Shown here: piece by piece, positions 17,056-25,383 of the stretch | How the letters are laid out: each line of letters starts with the position of its first letter | Numbering within the stretch: the stretch's first letter is position 1 | Assembly: GCA_008933025.1 (NCBI GenBank) | Contig: WBXI01000012.1 | Location: 1-37,638 of the forward strand | Direction: 5' to 3' | DNA length: 37,638 nucleotides | From: Verrucomicrobiota bacterium | GTDB lineage: Bacteria > Verrucomicrobiota > Verrucomicrobiia > Limisphaerales > UBA9464 | Notes under the pieces: model-generated | What the model was told of the DNA's origin: nothing | Seen by the model: the letters and a program-made list of their open reading frames with translations, nothing else | The model's database searches: none | Program-made: the position numbers and the translations under genes

Positions 17056-17135
17056 ACCTCTTGATGCGTCGGTCAGGTGAAACGGGACCCTTCCGCCGGC
17101 CATCCGGCCGGCATTCCAAGTCTCGACGACCGTCG

Positions 17136-19706
17136 ATGATGTCCATGAGTCCGACAACAGAGCGGGAAACCGGAGTCCCTCACGGGATCATCCCGCTCCC
17201 GTGCGTCCGTCCCGAAGCGCGGGGGAAGTTCCTTTTCCTCGGCGGCGTCGAACTGTCGTTGCGGGGCGTGACCTACGGGACGTTCCGCGAGGATCGTCCC
17301 GGCGCGGGATGGCCGGATGTCGAGCGGGTGGAGCGCGATTTCGCGTCCATGGCGGCCCACGGGATCAATTCCGTGCGCGTCTACACCGTGCCGCCCCGCT
17401 GGGTCATGGACCTTGCGCACGCGCATGCCCTGCGGTTGCTCGTCGGTCTTCCGTGGGAACAACACGTCGCCTTCCTGTCGCGGGCCGACGGCATCGAGGC
17501 CGGGTTGCGCGCCGGGGTTCGGGCCTGTGCGGGACATCCCGCCTTGCTGGGATTTGCCATCGGCAACGAGATCCCGGCGTCGGTGGTGCGATGGCACGGG
17601 CGGCGGGCGGTCGAGCGGTTCCTCCACCGCCTGTACCGCGCGGCCAAGGAAGAGGATCCCGGGGCGCTGGTGACCTATGTCAATTACCCGTCCACGGAAT
17701 ACCTGCGGCTGCCGTTCCTGGATTTCTGCGCGTTCAACGTCTATCTGGAGGATCCTTCGTCGCTGGCCGCCTACGTCGCGCGGCTCCACCACGGGGCCGG
17801 CAACCGGCCGCTGTTGCTCGCCGAGGTCGGGCTCGACAGTCGCCGCCATGGACTGGCCGGGCAGGCGTCGGGAGTCGGCGAACAGATCCGGGTGGCCACC
17901 GCGGCCGGATGCGCGGGGGTCTGGGTGTTCGCTTGGACGGACGACTGGAACCGGGGTGGAGAGGATGTCCTGGACTGGGATTTCGGCCTGACGACGCGGG
18001 GGCGCGAGCCCAAGCCGGCGTTGGCGAGCGCGGCCGACGCTTTTCGGGCGGGCCCCGCCGTCGCCGGTGAGCGGTGGCCGCGGATCTCGGTGGTGGTGTG
18101 CACCTACAACGGCTCGCGGACGCTGGGCGAGACGCTCGCCCATCTGGGCACCCTCGGGTATCCCGACTACGAGGTCATCGTCGTCGACGACGGTTCGCGG
18201 GACGGTTGCGGCGAATTGGCGCGGCGCGCGGGGGTCCGGGTGATCCGGACCCCGAACCGGGGGCTCAGTGCGGCGCGCAACACGGGATGGCAGGCGGCGA
18301 CGGGGGAGATCGTCGCCTATCTGGATGACGACGCGTATCCGCATTCGCGCTGGCTACAGCATCTGGCAGTGGCATTCCGGGGCACGCGCCACGCGGCGAT
18401 TGGGGGGCCGAACATCCCGCCGCCGGGCGACGGTTGGGTGGCCGAGTGCGTGGCCAACGCGCCGGGCGGGCCGACCCACGTGTTGTTGACCGACACGGAG
18501 GCCGAGCACATCCCCGGCTGCAACATGGCATTCCGTCGGATCGTTTTGGAGGCGATCGGGGGATTCGACCCGCGGTTCCGGGTGGCGGGCGACGACGTGG
18601 ACGTCTGCTGGAAGATACACGAGCGGGGTTGGACGATCGGGTTCTGCGCGGCGGCGATGGTGTGGCATCACCGTCGGGACACGGTGGGAGGCTATTGGCG
18701 CCAGCAACGCGGGTACGGGCGGGCGGAAGCGCTTTTGGAACGGAAGTGGCCCGCGAAATACAACTCGATTGGCCATGTCCGGTGGAGTGGGCGGGTGTAT
18801 GGACCCGGGATACCGCGGGCGTTGCTGGGCCGGAGCCGGGTGTATCAGGGCGTCTGGGGGACGGCGCCTTTCCAGACCCTGGAAGAGAAGCCGCCGGGCC
18901 GGTTGGCGCTGTTGGCCACGATTCCGGAGTGGTACCTGGTGTGTCTGGGATTGGCGGGGCTCTCGGTCCTCGGTGGCGTCTGGCCGAAACTTTTGCTGGC
19001 GGTTCCCTTGCTGGTGCTGGCGGTCGGACTGATGGCCTGGAGCGCGGCGGCAAACGCGTTCGGGGCGGTGTTCGCCGGCGCTGCCGACGGCGGGCGGGGA
19101 CTGGCCGCCCGCCGCTGGCTCACTGCCTGCCTGCACGTGGTCCAGCCGCTGGCCCGGCTTCAGGGACGGTTTGGCAGCGGACTGCCGTCTCCCTGGCGCG
19201 GCCCCGGCGGCGGGTTCGCGCTGCCACTGCCGACGGAGGCCAGCGTCTGGTCCGAGACATGGCGGGCACCCGAAGCCGCGCTGGAGGCGGTCGCCGCCCG
19301 TCTGGCACGCGCGGGAGTCCCCGCGATGCCCGGCGGCGCCCACGACCGCTGGGACCTCGAGGTCCGTGGCGGATTGATGGGTGCCGCGCGGGTGCTCGCC
19401 CTCGCCGAGGAACACGGCCGGGGACGGCAACTCTTCCGGTTCCAATACTGGCCGCGCTTTTCGCCGGGGGGAATTGCCGTCGTCCTTGTCCTGTCGCTCC
19501 TGGGCCTGGGCGCGGCCGCCGACGGGCAATGGACCGCGACCTATGTCCTGGCCGGGTTGGCGGCGACCCTTTCCGGCCGGATGTCGCTGGAAGCGGGATC
19601 GGCGATGTCGGCGATGCGTCGCGCCATGCGCGTCGACGAGCCCAAGGCGTCGCCGGTGTCCCGGCCCCTCCACGCCCCCCTGCCGCCCGTGGCGGTCGAG
19701 TCATGA
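17136..19706 (+). CDS. Fusion of GH-A type glycosidase-like domain and GT2 glycosyltransferase, membrane-bound
   Basis: This 856-residue protein has three parts. Residues about 20-300 form a TIM-barrel like that of GH2/clan GH-A enzymes, starting LRGVTYGTFRED, with both expected acids: Glu145 in IGNEIP (acid/base position) and Glu230 in LLLAEVGLDS (nucleophile position). Residues about 316-560 form a GT2 domain: ISVVVCTYNGSRTLGETL, EVIVVDDGSRDG, a YLDDDA metal motif, a GDDVD stretch and QQRGYGRAE near its end. Hydrophobic helices at about 588-640 and 780-815 anchor it in the membrane. It begins the cluster and overlaps the next gene by ATGA. The start is uncertain: ATGs at 17136, 17139 and 17145 and one upstream at 17064 are all in frame, none with a strong ribosome site. 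Both activities may work on one membrane-linked glycan; the substrate is unknown. Confidence 0.85.
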   Translation: MMSMSPTTERETGVPHGIIPLPCVRPEARGKFLFLGGVELSLRGVTYGTFREDRPGAGWPDVERVERDFASMAAHGINSVRVYTVPPRWVMDLAHAHALRLLVGLPWEQHVAFLSRADGIEAGLRAGVRACAGHPALLGFAIGNEIPASVVRWHGRRAVERFLHRLYRAAKEEDPGALVTYVNYPSTEYLRLPFLDFCAFNVYLEDPSSLAAYVARLHHGAGNRPLLLAEVGLDSRRHGLAGQASGVGEQIRVATAAGCAGVWVFAWTDDWNRGGEDVLDWDFGLTTRGREPKPALASAADAFRAGPAVAGERWPRISVVVCTYNGSRTLGETLAHLGTLGYPDYEVIVVDDGSRDGCGELARRAGVRVIRTPNRGLSAARNTGWQAATGEIVAYLDDDAYPHSRWLQHLAVAFRGTRHAAIGGPNIPPPGDGWVAECVANAPGGPTHVLLTDTEAEHIPGCNMAFRRIVLEAIGGFDPRFRVAGDDVDVCWKIHERGWTIGFCAAAMVWHHRRDTVGGYWRQQRGYGRAEALLERKWPAKYNSIGHVRWSGRVYGPGIPRALLGRSRVYQGVWGTAPFQTLEEKPPGRLALLATIPEWYLVCLGLAGLSVLGGVWPKLLLAVPLLVLAVGLMAWSAAANAFGAVFAGAADGGRGLAARRWLTACLHVVQPLARLQGRFGSGLPSPWRGPGGGFALPLPTEASVWSETWRAPEAALEAVAARLARAGVPAMPGGAHDRWDLEVRGGLMGAARVLALAEEHGRGRQLFRFQYWPRFSPGGIAVVLVLSLLGLGAAADGQWTATYVLAGLAATLSGRMSLEAGSAMSAMRRAMRVDEPKASPVSRPLHAPLPPVAVES

Positions 19707-20368
19707 GACGCGACGCCAACACCCGGGAACGCGGGGCAAGGGAGCGTCTTCCCGCGTCGGCTTTCACGCTGGTCGAACTTCTGGTCGTCATCGCCATCAT
19801 CGCGATCCTCGCGTCGATGTTGCTGCCCGCGTTGGCGTCGTCGCGCCGCCGGGCGCATTCGGTCAAGTGCCTGTCGAACCTGCGGGGGATGGGCCAGGCG
19901 GTGATGGTGTACTGCGACGACAACGCGGACCAACTGCCGTTCGCGTGGGTCGACAACCCCGATCCGAAGGAGAACAGCTTCTATGCGTTGCTGTGCCCGC
20001 AACTGTTCGGCGCGGGGTTCGACGGCTACGGCGACTTCGAGTCGCGGGTGTACCTTTGTCCGGCGCGGCGCACGGAGCCGTTGCGCCCGGACCAACCCGT
20101 GCGGATCAGCTATGGGATGAACGCGTCCAACGCGGTGGAATTCCCGAAGCCGGCGACACGGCGGTTGGCGGCGGCCCAGGCGGGGAACCCGGCGGCCACG
20201 GTGCTGATGGCGGACATCCAGCACCGGTACAACCACCCGCCGCTGCGGTTTCTGGACGGCAGCCAGGTGGGCTACCGGCACGACGGCCGGGCCAACATCC
20301 TGTTCTACGATGGGCACTGCAGCGCGACCGCCGAGCGCGATACCAACCGCATCTCCCTCGAATTCTAG
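19703..20368 (+). CDS. Prepilin-like H-X9-DG protein inside the glycan cluster
   Basis: This 221-residue protein has a charged leader of about 19 residues, then [16 protein letters not shown] followed by ASMLLPALASSRRRAHSVKC, the prepilin cleavage and membrane-helix motif. Near the end, RHDGRANILFYDGHCS gives a textbook H-X9-DG element. It is translationally coupled to the GH/GT2 gene by ATGA and followed 8 bp later by the methyltransferase gene, so it belongs to the operon. Such pseudopilin-like proteins are inner-membrane proteins that can be released or assembled after peptidase cleavage. Its place in a glycosyltransferase operon suggests it may be a carrier, acceptor or surface partner of the glycan, but that is inference only. 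Confidence 0.85.
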   Translation: MRRDANTRERGARERLPASAFTLVELLVVIAIIAILASMLLPALASSRRRAHSVKCLSNLRGMGQAVMVYCDDNADQLPFAWVDNPDPKENSFYALLCPQLFGAGFDGYGDFESRVYLCPARRTEPLRPDQPVRISYGMNASNAVEFPKPATRRLAAAQAGNPAATVLMADIQHRYNHPPLRFLDGSQVGYRHDGRANILFYDGHCSATAERDTNRISLEF

Positions 20369-20376
20369 GACCCGCC

Positions 20377-21033
20377 ATGGCCCCCGCATCCCTTACCCAA
20401 CGTCCGATGGACGGTTCGAACATCAACACCCCGGAATATTGGGACGGCATCTACCGGCGGGAGTTCGAGTCCGGCCAGCCCGACGCGGGCGGTGGTTCCC
20501 GGGATTATGGCCCGATCCACGACGCCATCCTCGGATTGGTCGCGGACGGCAGCCGGGTTCTGGACGTCGCGTGCGGGCCGGGCCTGCTCTGCCGCAAACT
20601 CCGGTTGCGGCACCCGGCCATCCGGGTGACCGGCGTCGACCATTCCGCCTACCGCATCGGTTGCAACCGGGAGCGGGACCGCGATCTGGGCATCGAATAC
20701 CGGTGCGCGGACATCCGGACCGGACTGGCGTCGCTGGATGGGCGCTTCGACGTGGCCTGCCTGTGCGAGATCCTCGAGCATCTCGACGACCCCGAGCGGG
20801 TGGTGGAAGCGGTGGTGGAACGCTTGAGGCCCGGGGGCCGCCTGGTGGTCTCGTGTCCGCACGACGACGAGATCCCGGATCCCGAGCACGTCCGGGCCTG
20901 GGGACACGACGATCTGTTCCACCTGCTGGCGCGGTTCGGCTGGACGGTCTCGTTCCGCCACTTCGAGCCGCCCTATTTCAGCCCGTGGATGCTGGCCTGG
21001 GTGGATCTGGACCGCGGGGAGGCACGGGCGTGA
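20377..21033 (+). CDS. SAM-dependent class I methyltransferase
   Basis: This 218-residue protein has the methyltransferase fold: NTPEYWDGIYRREFE at the start, motif I VLDVACGPGLL, the acidic ribose-binding turn GVDHS, then FDVACLCEILEHLDDPERVV and LRPGGRLVVSCPHDD. This resembles UbiE/COQ5-like and glycan-modifying methyltransferases; in this setting the target may be a sugar, a lipid carrier or a small acceptor. Its GTGA overlap (21030-21033) couples it to the ABC exporter gene. ATG 20377 is chosen; ATG 20407 is a second in-frame option. The substrate cannot be read from the sequence. Confidence 0.85.
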   Translation: MAPASLTQRPMDGSNINTPEYWDGIYRREFESGQPDAGGGSRDYGPIHDAILGLVADGSRVLDVACGPGLLCRKLRLRHPAIRVTGVDHSAYRIGCNRERDRDLGIEYRCADIRTGLASLDGRFDVACLCEILEHLDDPERVVEAVVERLRPGGRLVVSCPHDDEIPDPEHVRAWGHDDLFHLLARFGWTVSFRHFEPPYFSPWMLAWVDLDRGEARA

Positions 21034-22874
21034 AGGCGATCCCGTTCAAGGATGTGGTGCGCACGGTGCGTTACCTGCGGAACTACCGCGGGTTGGCGGC
21101 GGGGTCGGTGGTGGTGACGTTGTTGTCGTCGCTGGCGGCGTTGCTGGCGCCCTGGCCGTTGAAGATCGTGGTGGACCACGTCCTGGAGCGGCGTCCCCTG
21201 CCGGGCGGCGCGGCGCAATGGTTCGGCCTGTTCGGCACGGAGCCCGGCACGTTGTTGCTGGTGGCCGTCGTGGCGGCCCTCGGCGCGGCGCTGTTGATCA
21301 ACGGGCTCCACGTCGTCGGCAACTACGCCAACACCAAGCTCGAGCAATTCATCACCCTGGATTTCCGCGGCGAACTGTTCCTGCACGCCCAGCGCATGTC
21401 GTTGGCTTTCCACGACCGCCGGCGCTCGGGAATGATCATCTACATGATCAACGGGCAGGGGGATGCCCCGGCCGGGCTGATCATGACCATCCCGCTTCTC
21501 GGCGAGAGCCTGCTCACGCTGGCGGGGATGTTCTGGGTGTCGGTGCGGATCGACGGGAGTCTCGCCCTGGCGTCCCTCGCGGTCGTGCCGTTCCTCTATT
21601 ACTCGGTCGGGTACTACGCCACCCGCATACAGGCCCGCCTGCAACACGTCCGCGGGCTCGAGTCCGAATCGCTGTCGGTCATCCACGAGAGCCTCTCGAT
21701 GATGCGGGTCATCGTTGCCTTCGGCCGCGAGGAGCACGAATACCGGCGGTTCCGGGCCCACACCTCGCGCGCGGTCTCGGAACGGGTCCGGATCACGGTG
21801 CGGCAAACCCTGTTCTCGCTGGTCGTGAACATGACCACCGCGGCGGGATCGGCCGCCGTCCTCGGCCTGGGTGCCCACCACGTGATGCAGGGTCGGCTCA
21901 CCCTCGGCCAGATGCTGGTGGTGATCGCCTACATCGCCGCGATCTACAAACCGCTGGAGATGATTTCCTACACGGTCGGCTCGCTCCAGGACCGGTTCGT
22001 CAACCTGCGCATGACGTTCGACCTTCTGGACACGCGTCCCGACATCGAGGATGCGCCGGGCGCGCGGTCCATCGGGCGTGCGGCGGGCCACGTGGTCTAC
22101 GAAAACGTCCAGTTCAGCTATTCGGGCCGTTCCGACACCCTGCGCGACATCTCGTTCGAGGCCCGCCCCGGCGAGGTCGTCGGCATCGTGGGCCCGACCG
22201 GTGCCGGCAAGAGCACCCTGCTCAGCCTGCTGCCCCGCTTCTACGATGCCATGGGAGGCCGGATCCTGCTCGACGGTGTCGACATCCGGGAACTCACCCT
22301 CCGCTCCCTGCGCGACCAGGTCAGCATCGTGCTGCAGGAGCCGCTGCTGTTCTCGGGCTCGATCGTGGAGAACATCCGCTACGGCCGTCTGGATGCCACC
22401 CGCGACGAGATCGTGGCCGCGGCCAAGGCGGCGAACGCCCATGACTTCATCATGGCGCTGCCGGAGAAGTACGAGACCCAGCTCGGCGAGCGCGGCGCCG
22501 CCATCTCCGGGGGCGAACGCCAACGCATCTCGGTGGCCAGGGCCTTTCTCAAGGACGCGCCGATCCTCATCCTGGACGAGCCGACGTCGTCGGTGGACTC
22601 GAAGACGGAGGCCGTGATCCTCGACGCACTGGACCGCCTCATGGTCGGGCGGACCACGTTCATGATCGCCCACCGGCTCTCGACCCTGCACCAGGCGGAC
22701 CGGATCCTGGTGCTCAACCACGGCCGCATCGTGGAACAAGGCACGCCCGCGGAGTTGCTGGAGAGCCAGGGATTGTACCGCCAGTTGCACGACGCCCAGA
22801 TGGCACGGGCACGGCGCCGCGCGGCGGCAAAGAACCCGGCGGCTGCCGGCGATGGCGTCCCCATCCCCGCATGA
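21030..22874 (+). CDS. MsbA-type ABC exporter (fused permease and ATPase)
   Basis: This 614-residue half-transporter probably works as a homodimer. The N-terminal half has about six membrane helices (from YLRNYRGLAAGSVVVTLLSS onward). The ATPase half is complete: Walker A GPTGAGKST near 386-394, Q-loop VLQEPLL, signature SGGERQ near residue 492, Walker B ILILDEPTSS and the switch His in IAHRLSTL. The family includes MsbA and PglK, which flip lipid A or lipid-linked oligosaccharides, and also drug and peptide exporters. Surrounded by glycosyltransferases, a flippase for a lipid-linked sugar is the best guess. It starts with GTG at the GTGA overlap with the methyltransferase. Confidence 0.9.
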   Translation: MKAIPFKDVVRTVRYLRNYRGLAAGSVVVTLLSSLAALLAPWPLKIVVDHVLERRPLPGGAAQWFGLFGTEPGTLLLVAVVAALGAALLINGLHVVGNYANTKLEQFITLDFRGELFLHAQRMSLAFHDRRRSGMIIYMINGQGDAPAGLIMTIPLLGESLLTLAGMFWVSVRIDGSLALASLAVVPFLYYSVGYYATRIQARLQHVRGLESESLSVIHESLSMMRVIVAFGREEHEYRRFRAHTSRAVSERVRITVRQTLFSLVVNMTTAAGSAAVLGLGAHHVMQGRLTLGQMLVVIAYIAAIYKPLEMISYTVGSLQDRFVNLRMTFDLLDTRPDIEDAPGARSIGRAAGHVVYENVQFSYSGRSDTLRDISFEARPGEVVGIVGPTGAGKSTLLSLLPRFYDAMGGRILLDGVDIRELTLRSLRDQVSIVLQEPLLFSGSIVENIRYGRLDATRDEIVAAAKAANAHDFIMALPEKYETQLGERGAAISGGERQRISVARAFLKDAPILILDEPTSSVDSKTEAVILDALDRLMVGRTTFMIAHRLSTLHQADRILVLNHGRIVEQGTPAELLESQGLYRQLHDAQMARARRRAAAKNPAAAGDGVPIPA

Positions 22875-22875
22875 C

Positions 22876-25383
22876 ATGAGGGAATCCATCGTCATCCTGG
22901 GTTTCCTGAGCCACTTCCCCGTCGCGGGCGTGGCTTGGCAGACACTGCACTATCTCGAGGGATTCCGGCGGTTGGGTTACGACGTGTACTACGTGGAGGC
23001 CCACGGTTGCACCCCGACCAAGGTGATGCGCCGGCACGACGACGACGGGGTGGCACTGGCGGCGGACCACATCGCGGGGGTGTTGGGGCGGTTTGGCTTC
23101 GGCGACCGCTGGGCCTACCACGCGCTCTACGAGGAACGGACCTTCGGCAGGACGGCGTCGCAGCTCCGCGACATCTATCGGTCCGCGTCGCTGATCATCA
23201 ACCTCCACGGCAGCCATCTGCCGACCCCGGAAATGGCGGCGACCAACCGGTTGGTCTACCTCGAGACCGATCCGGTCGACGTGGAGATCGATCTCCACAA
23301 CGGGCGGCGGGAGACGATCGATTACCTGGCGCCGCACTGCGCCTTCTTCACCTACGGGGAGAATCTGGGCCGGCCGGATTGCGGGGTGCCGTTGCCGGAG
23401 CGGTTCGTGTTCCGGCGGACACGGCAGCCGGTGATCCTGGATTTTTGGTCCGGGAGCGGACGGGGCGAGGGCGGGGCTTTCACCACGGTCGGGAACTGGC
23501 GCCAGCCGTGGCGCGAGGCGCGTCTGGGCGACCAGGTGTATGTCTGGAGCAAACACCACGAGTTCCTGAAGGTCCTCGACCTGCCGCGCCGCGTCCCGCG
23601 TCCCCTCGAACTGGCGCTGGCCAGCGTGGAGCCGGACGACCGGCGGATGCTCGAGTCGCACGGCTGGCGCGTGCGGTCGGCGGCCGAATTCTCCCATGAT
23701 CTCGACGGCTACCGATCCTATATCGGCGGGTCGCGGGGCGAATTCACGGTGGCCAAGGACCAGAACGTCCGGTTGCGCAGCGGATGGTTCAGCGACCGGG
23801 CGGCGACCTATCTGGCGGCGGGTCGGCCGGTGATCACCCAGGATACCGGGTTCGGAAACATCCTCCCGACCGGCGAGGGTCTCTTTGGCTTCGGCACGAT
23901 GGACGACATCGTGGAGGCGGTCGGCCGGATCGAGGGGGATTACGAGCGGCACCGGCGGGGCGCGGCGCGGCTCGCGCGGGAATGGTTCGCGCACGACGTG
24001 GTGTTGACCCGGATGCTCCGGGATCTGGGGATGGCGTGGCCCGCGTTGTCGCGGGCGCAGTCGGAGGCCCGGGCCCGGGCGAGCAAGGCGCGGGCGGGGG
24101 CATCGACGATCCCGCCGGGGCTCCTGTTGACGCCGGTGGGCCGTTGGCCGACGCGTTTGCCCGAGGAGACCCTTGCGGTCGCCGCGACGTTGCCCGTGCC
24201 GCCGTCCCTCCCGGAGCGACCGGGCCCGGTCATGGATCCCGGCCCGCGGACCAGCGTGGTGATCGTGGTCCGCGACGCCTTGCCCTATACCCGGCTTTGC
24301 ATCGCATCGTTGCTCGTGGAGGGGTGGGAGGACGGGGACGAACTCATCGTGGTGGACAACGCGTCGGGGGAACCGACCCGGGAATACCTCGGGGAACTGA
24401 AGGCGGCGCATCCGTGGGTCCAGGTGGTTTCCAACGAACGCAACGAGGGTTTCGCGGCGGCCAACAACCGGGGAATGGAATTGGCGTCGGGCACGGTGTT
24501 CGTGCTGCTGAACAACGACACGGTACTGCCGCCGGGTTGGAAGCAGACGCTGGCGGGGCACCTGCGCGACCCGGGTGTCGGCCTGGTGGGTCCGGTGACC
24601 AACCGCACCTGCAACGAGGCGCAGATCGACGTGCCGTACCGGACCCACGGCGAAATGCTGGCGTTCGCCGCGGACCGGGCGGCGATCCGGCGGGGCGGGG
24701 CGGGGGACATCCCGATGCTGGCCATGTTCTGCGTGGCCATGCGGCGCGACGTCTGGCTGCGGGTGGGACCCCTCGACGAGCGTTTCGAGATCGGGATGTT
24801 CGAGGACGACGACTACGCGCGCCGGGTCCGCGGGGCGGGATTGCGGGTGGTGTGCGCGGAAGACGCGTTCGTGCATCATTTCGGCCAGGCCTCGCTCGGG
24901 GAACTCTGCGCGACCGGCGACTACGACCGCGTGCTCGCGTCCAACCGCGAGCGGTTCGAGAGCAAATGGGGCGAGGCGTGGAAGCCGCACGGGCGCCGGC
25001 TGACGCCGGAATACGAGGCGGTCCGCACCGGTGCCCGCCATCTGGCCTTGGCGCACGTGCCGGTCGGTTCCCCGGTGGTGGTGATCAGCAAGGGCGACGA
25101 GGAACTCGTCCGTCTCGAAGGCCGTCCGGGCTGGCATTTCCCGCAGGGGTCCGACGGTGGCTATTCGGCGATCTATCCGGCGGACGGCGACGGGGCGGTG
25201 GCGCAGTTGGAATCGCTGCGGGCGTGCGGGGCGCGGTTCCTCCTGGTGCCACGGACGGCGGCGTGGTGGCTCGAACATTACGGCGCGCTGCGGGAACACC
25301 TGGGGCGCTTCGCCTCCCTGGTGGCCCGGGACGATCTGGCGGGATCGTTGTACGCGCTGGGGAAAGGAGACGGCCATGCCTAG
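22876..25383 (+). CDS. Double glycosyltransferase (GWFSDR-type GT plus GT2) with C-terminal WHFPQ module
   Basis: This 835-residue protein has three parts. Residues 1 to about 385 are a GT-B-like domain, recognised by FRRLGYDVYYVEAHG and by GWFSDRAATYLAAGRPVITQ with DTGFGNILPTGEGL near residues 303-330; the same domain makes up the whole proteins at 33817 and 36184. Residues about 458-690 are a GT2 domain: TSVVIVVRDALPYTRLCIAS, ELIVVDNAS, NEGFAAANNRG, VLLNNDTVLPPGW and an FEDDDYARRVRGAG motif. Residues about 730-835 are a module also found in three other proteins here (WHFPQGSDGGYSAIYPADG, LVPRTAAWWLEHY). ATG 22876 begins the conserved part (MRESIVILGF); ATG 22852 is an in-frame alternative that overlaps the exporter gene. 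It likely adds two sugars in turn. Confidence 0.85.
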   Translation: MRESIVILGFLSHFPVAGVAWQTLHYLEGFRRLGYDVYYVEAHGCTPTKVMRRHDDDGVALAADHIAGVLGRFGFGDRWAYHALYEERTFGRTASQLRDIYRSASLIINLHGSHLPTPEMAATNRLVYLETDPVDVEIDLHNGRRETIDYLAPHCAFFTYGENLGRPDCGVPLPERFVFRRTRQPVILDFWSGSGRGEGGAFTTVGNWRQPWREARLGDQVYVWSKHHEFLKVLDLPRRVPRPLELALASVEPDDRRMLESHGWRVRSAAEFSHDLDGYRSYIGGSRGEFTVAKDQNVRLRSGWFSDRAATYLAAGRPVITQDTGFGNILPTGEGLFGFGTMDDIVEAVGRIEGDYERHRRGAARLAREWFAHDVVLTRMLRDLGMAWPALSRAQSEARARASKARAGASTIPPGLLLTPVGRWPTRLPEETLAVAATLPVPPSLPERPGPVMDPGPRTSVVIVVRDALPYTRLCIASLLVEGWEDGDELIVVDNASGEPTREYLGELKAAHPWVQVVSNERNEGFAAANNRGMELASGTVFVLLNNDTVLPPGWKQTLAGHLRDPGVGLVGPVTNRTCNEAQIDVPYRTHGEMLAFAADRAAIRRGGAGDIPMLAMFCVAMRRDVWLRVGPLDERFEIGMFEDDDYARRVRGAGLRVVCAEDAFVHHFGQASLGELCATGDYDRVLASNRERFESKWGEAWKPHGRRLTPEYEAVRTGARHLALAHVPVGSPVVVISKGDEELVRLEGRPGWHFPQGSDGGYSAIYPADGDGAVAQLESLRACGARFLLVPRTAAWWLEHYGALREHLGRFASLVARDDLAGSLYALGKGDGHA

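Larger units (their letters stand above)
16133..17135. other. Gene-free interval of about 1 kb with regulatory signals
   Basis: Open frames exist on both strands but their products are Arg/Pro/Gly-rich with no recognisable domain, as expected for chance frames in GC-rich DNA. The interval holds a terminator-like hairpin (16474-16496), repeated TTGGTCC/TGGWCCA motifs and, in the last 200 bp, a clear drop to roughly 45-50% GC with palindromes and a possible promoter. No tRNA, rRNA or riboswitch could be recognised. It separates the scattered genes to the left from the glycan cluster to the right. Confidence 0.6.

Noticed and set aside
16187-17146. Minus-strand frame of 319 codons in the gene-free interval
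   Set aside because: No domain, no ribosome site, and composition unlike the real proteins in the window.
20973-22895. Minus-strand frame of 640 codons opposite the ABC exporter
   Set aside because: No recognisable motif, whereas the + strand has complete ABC ATPase motifs.
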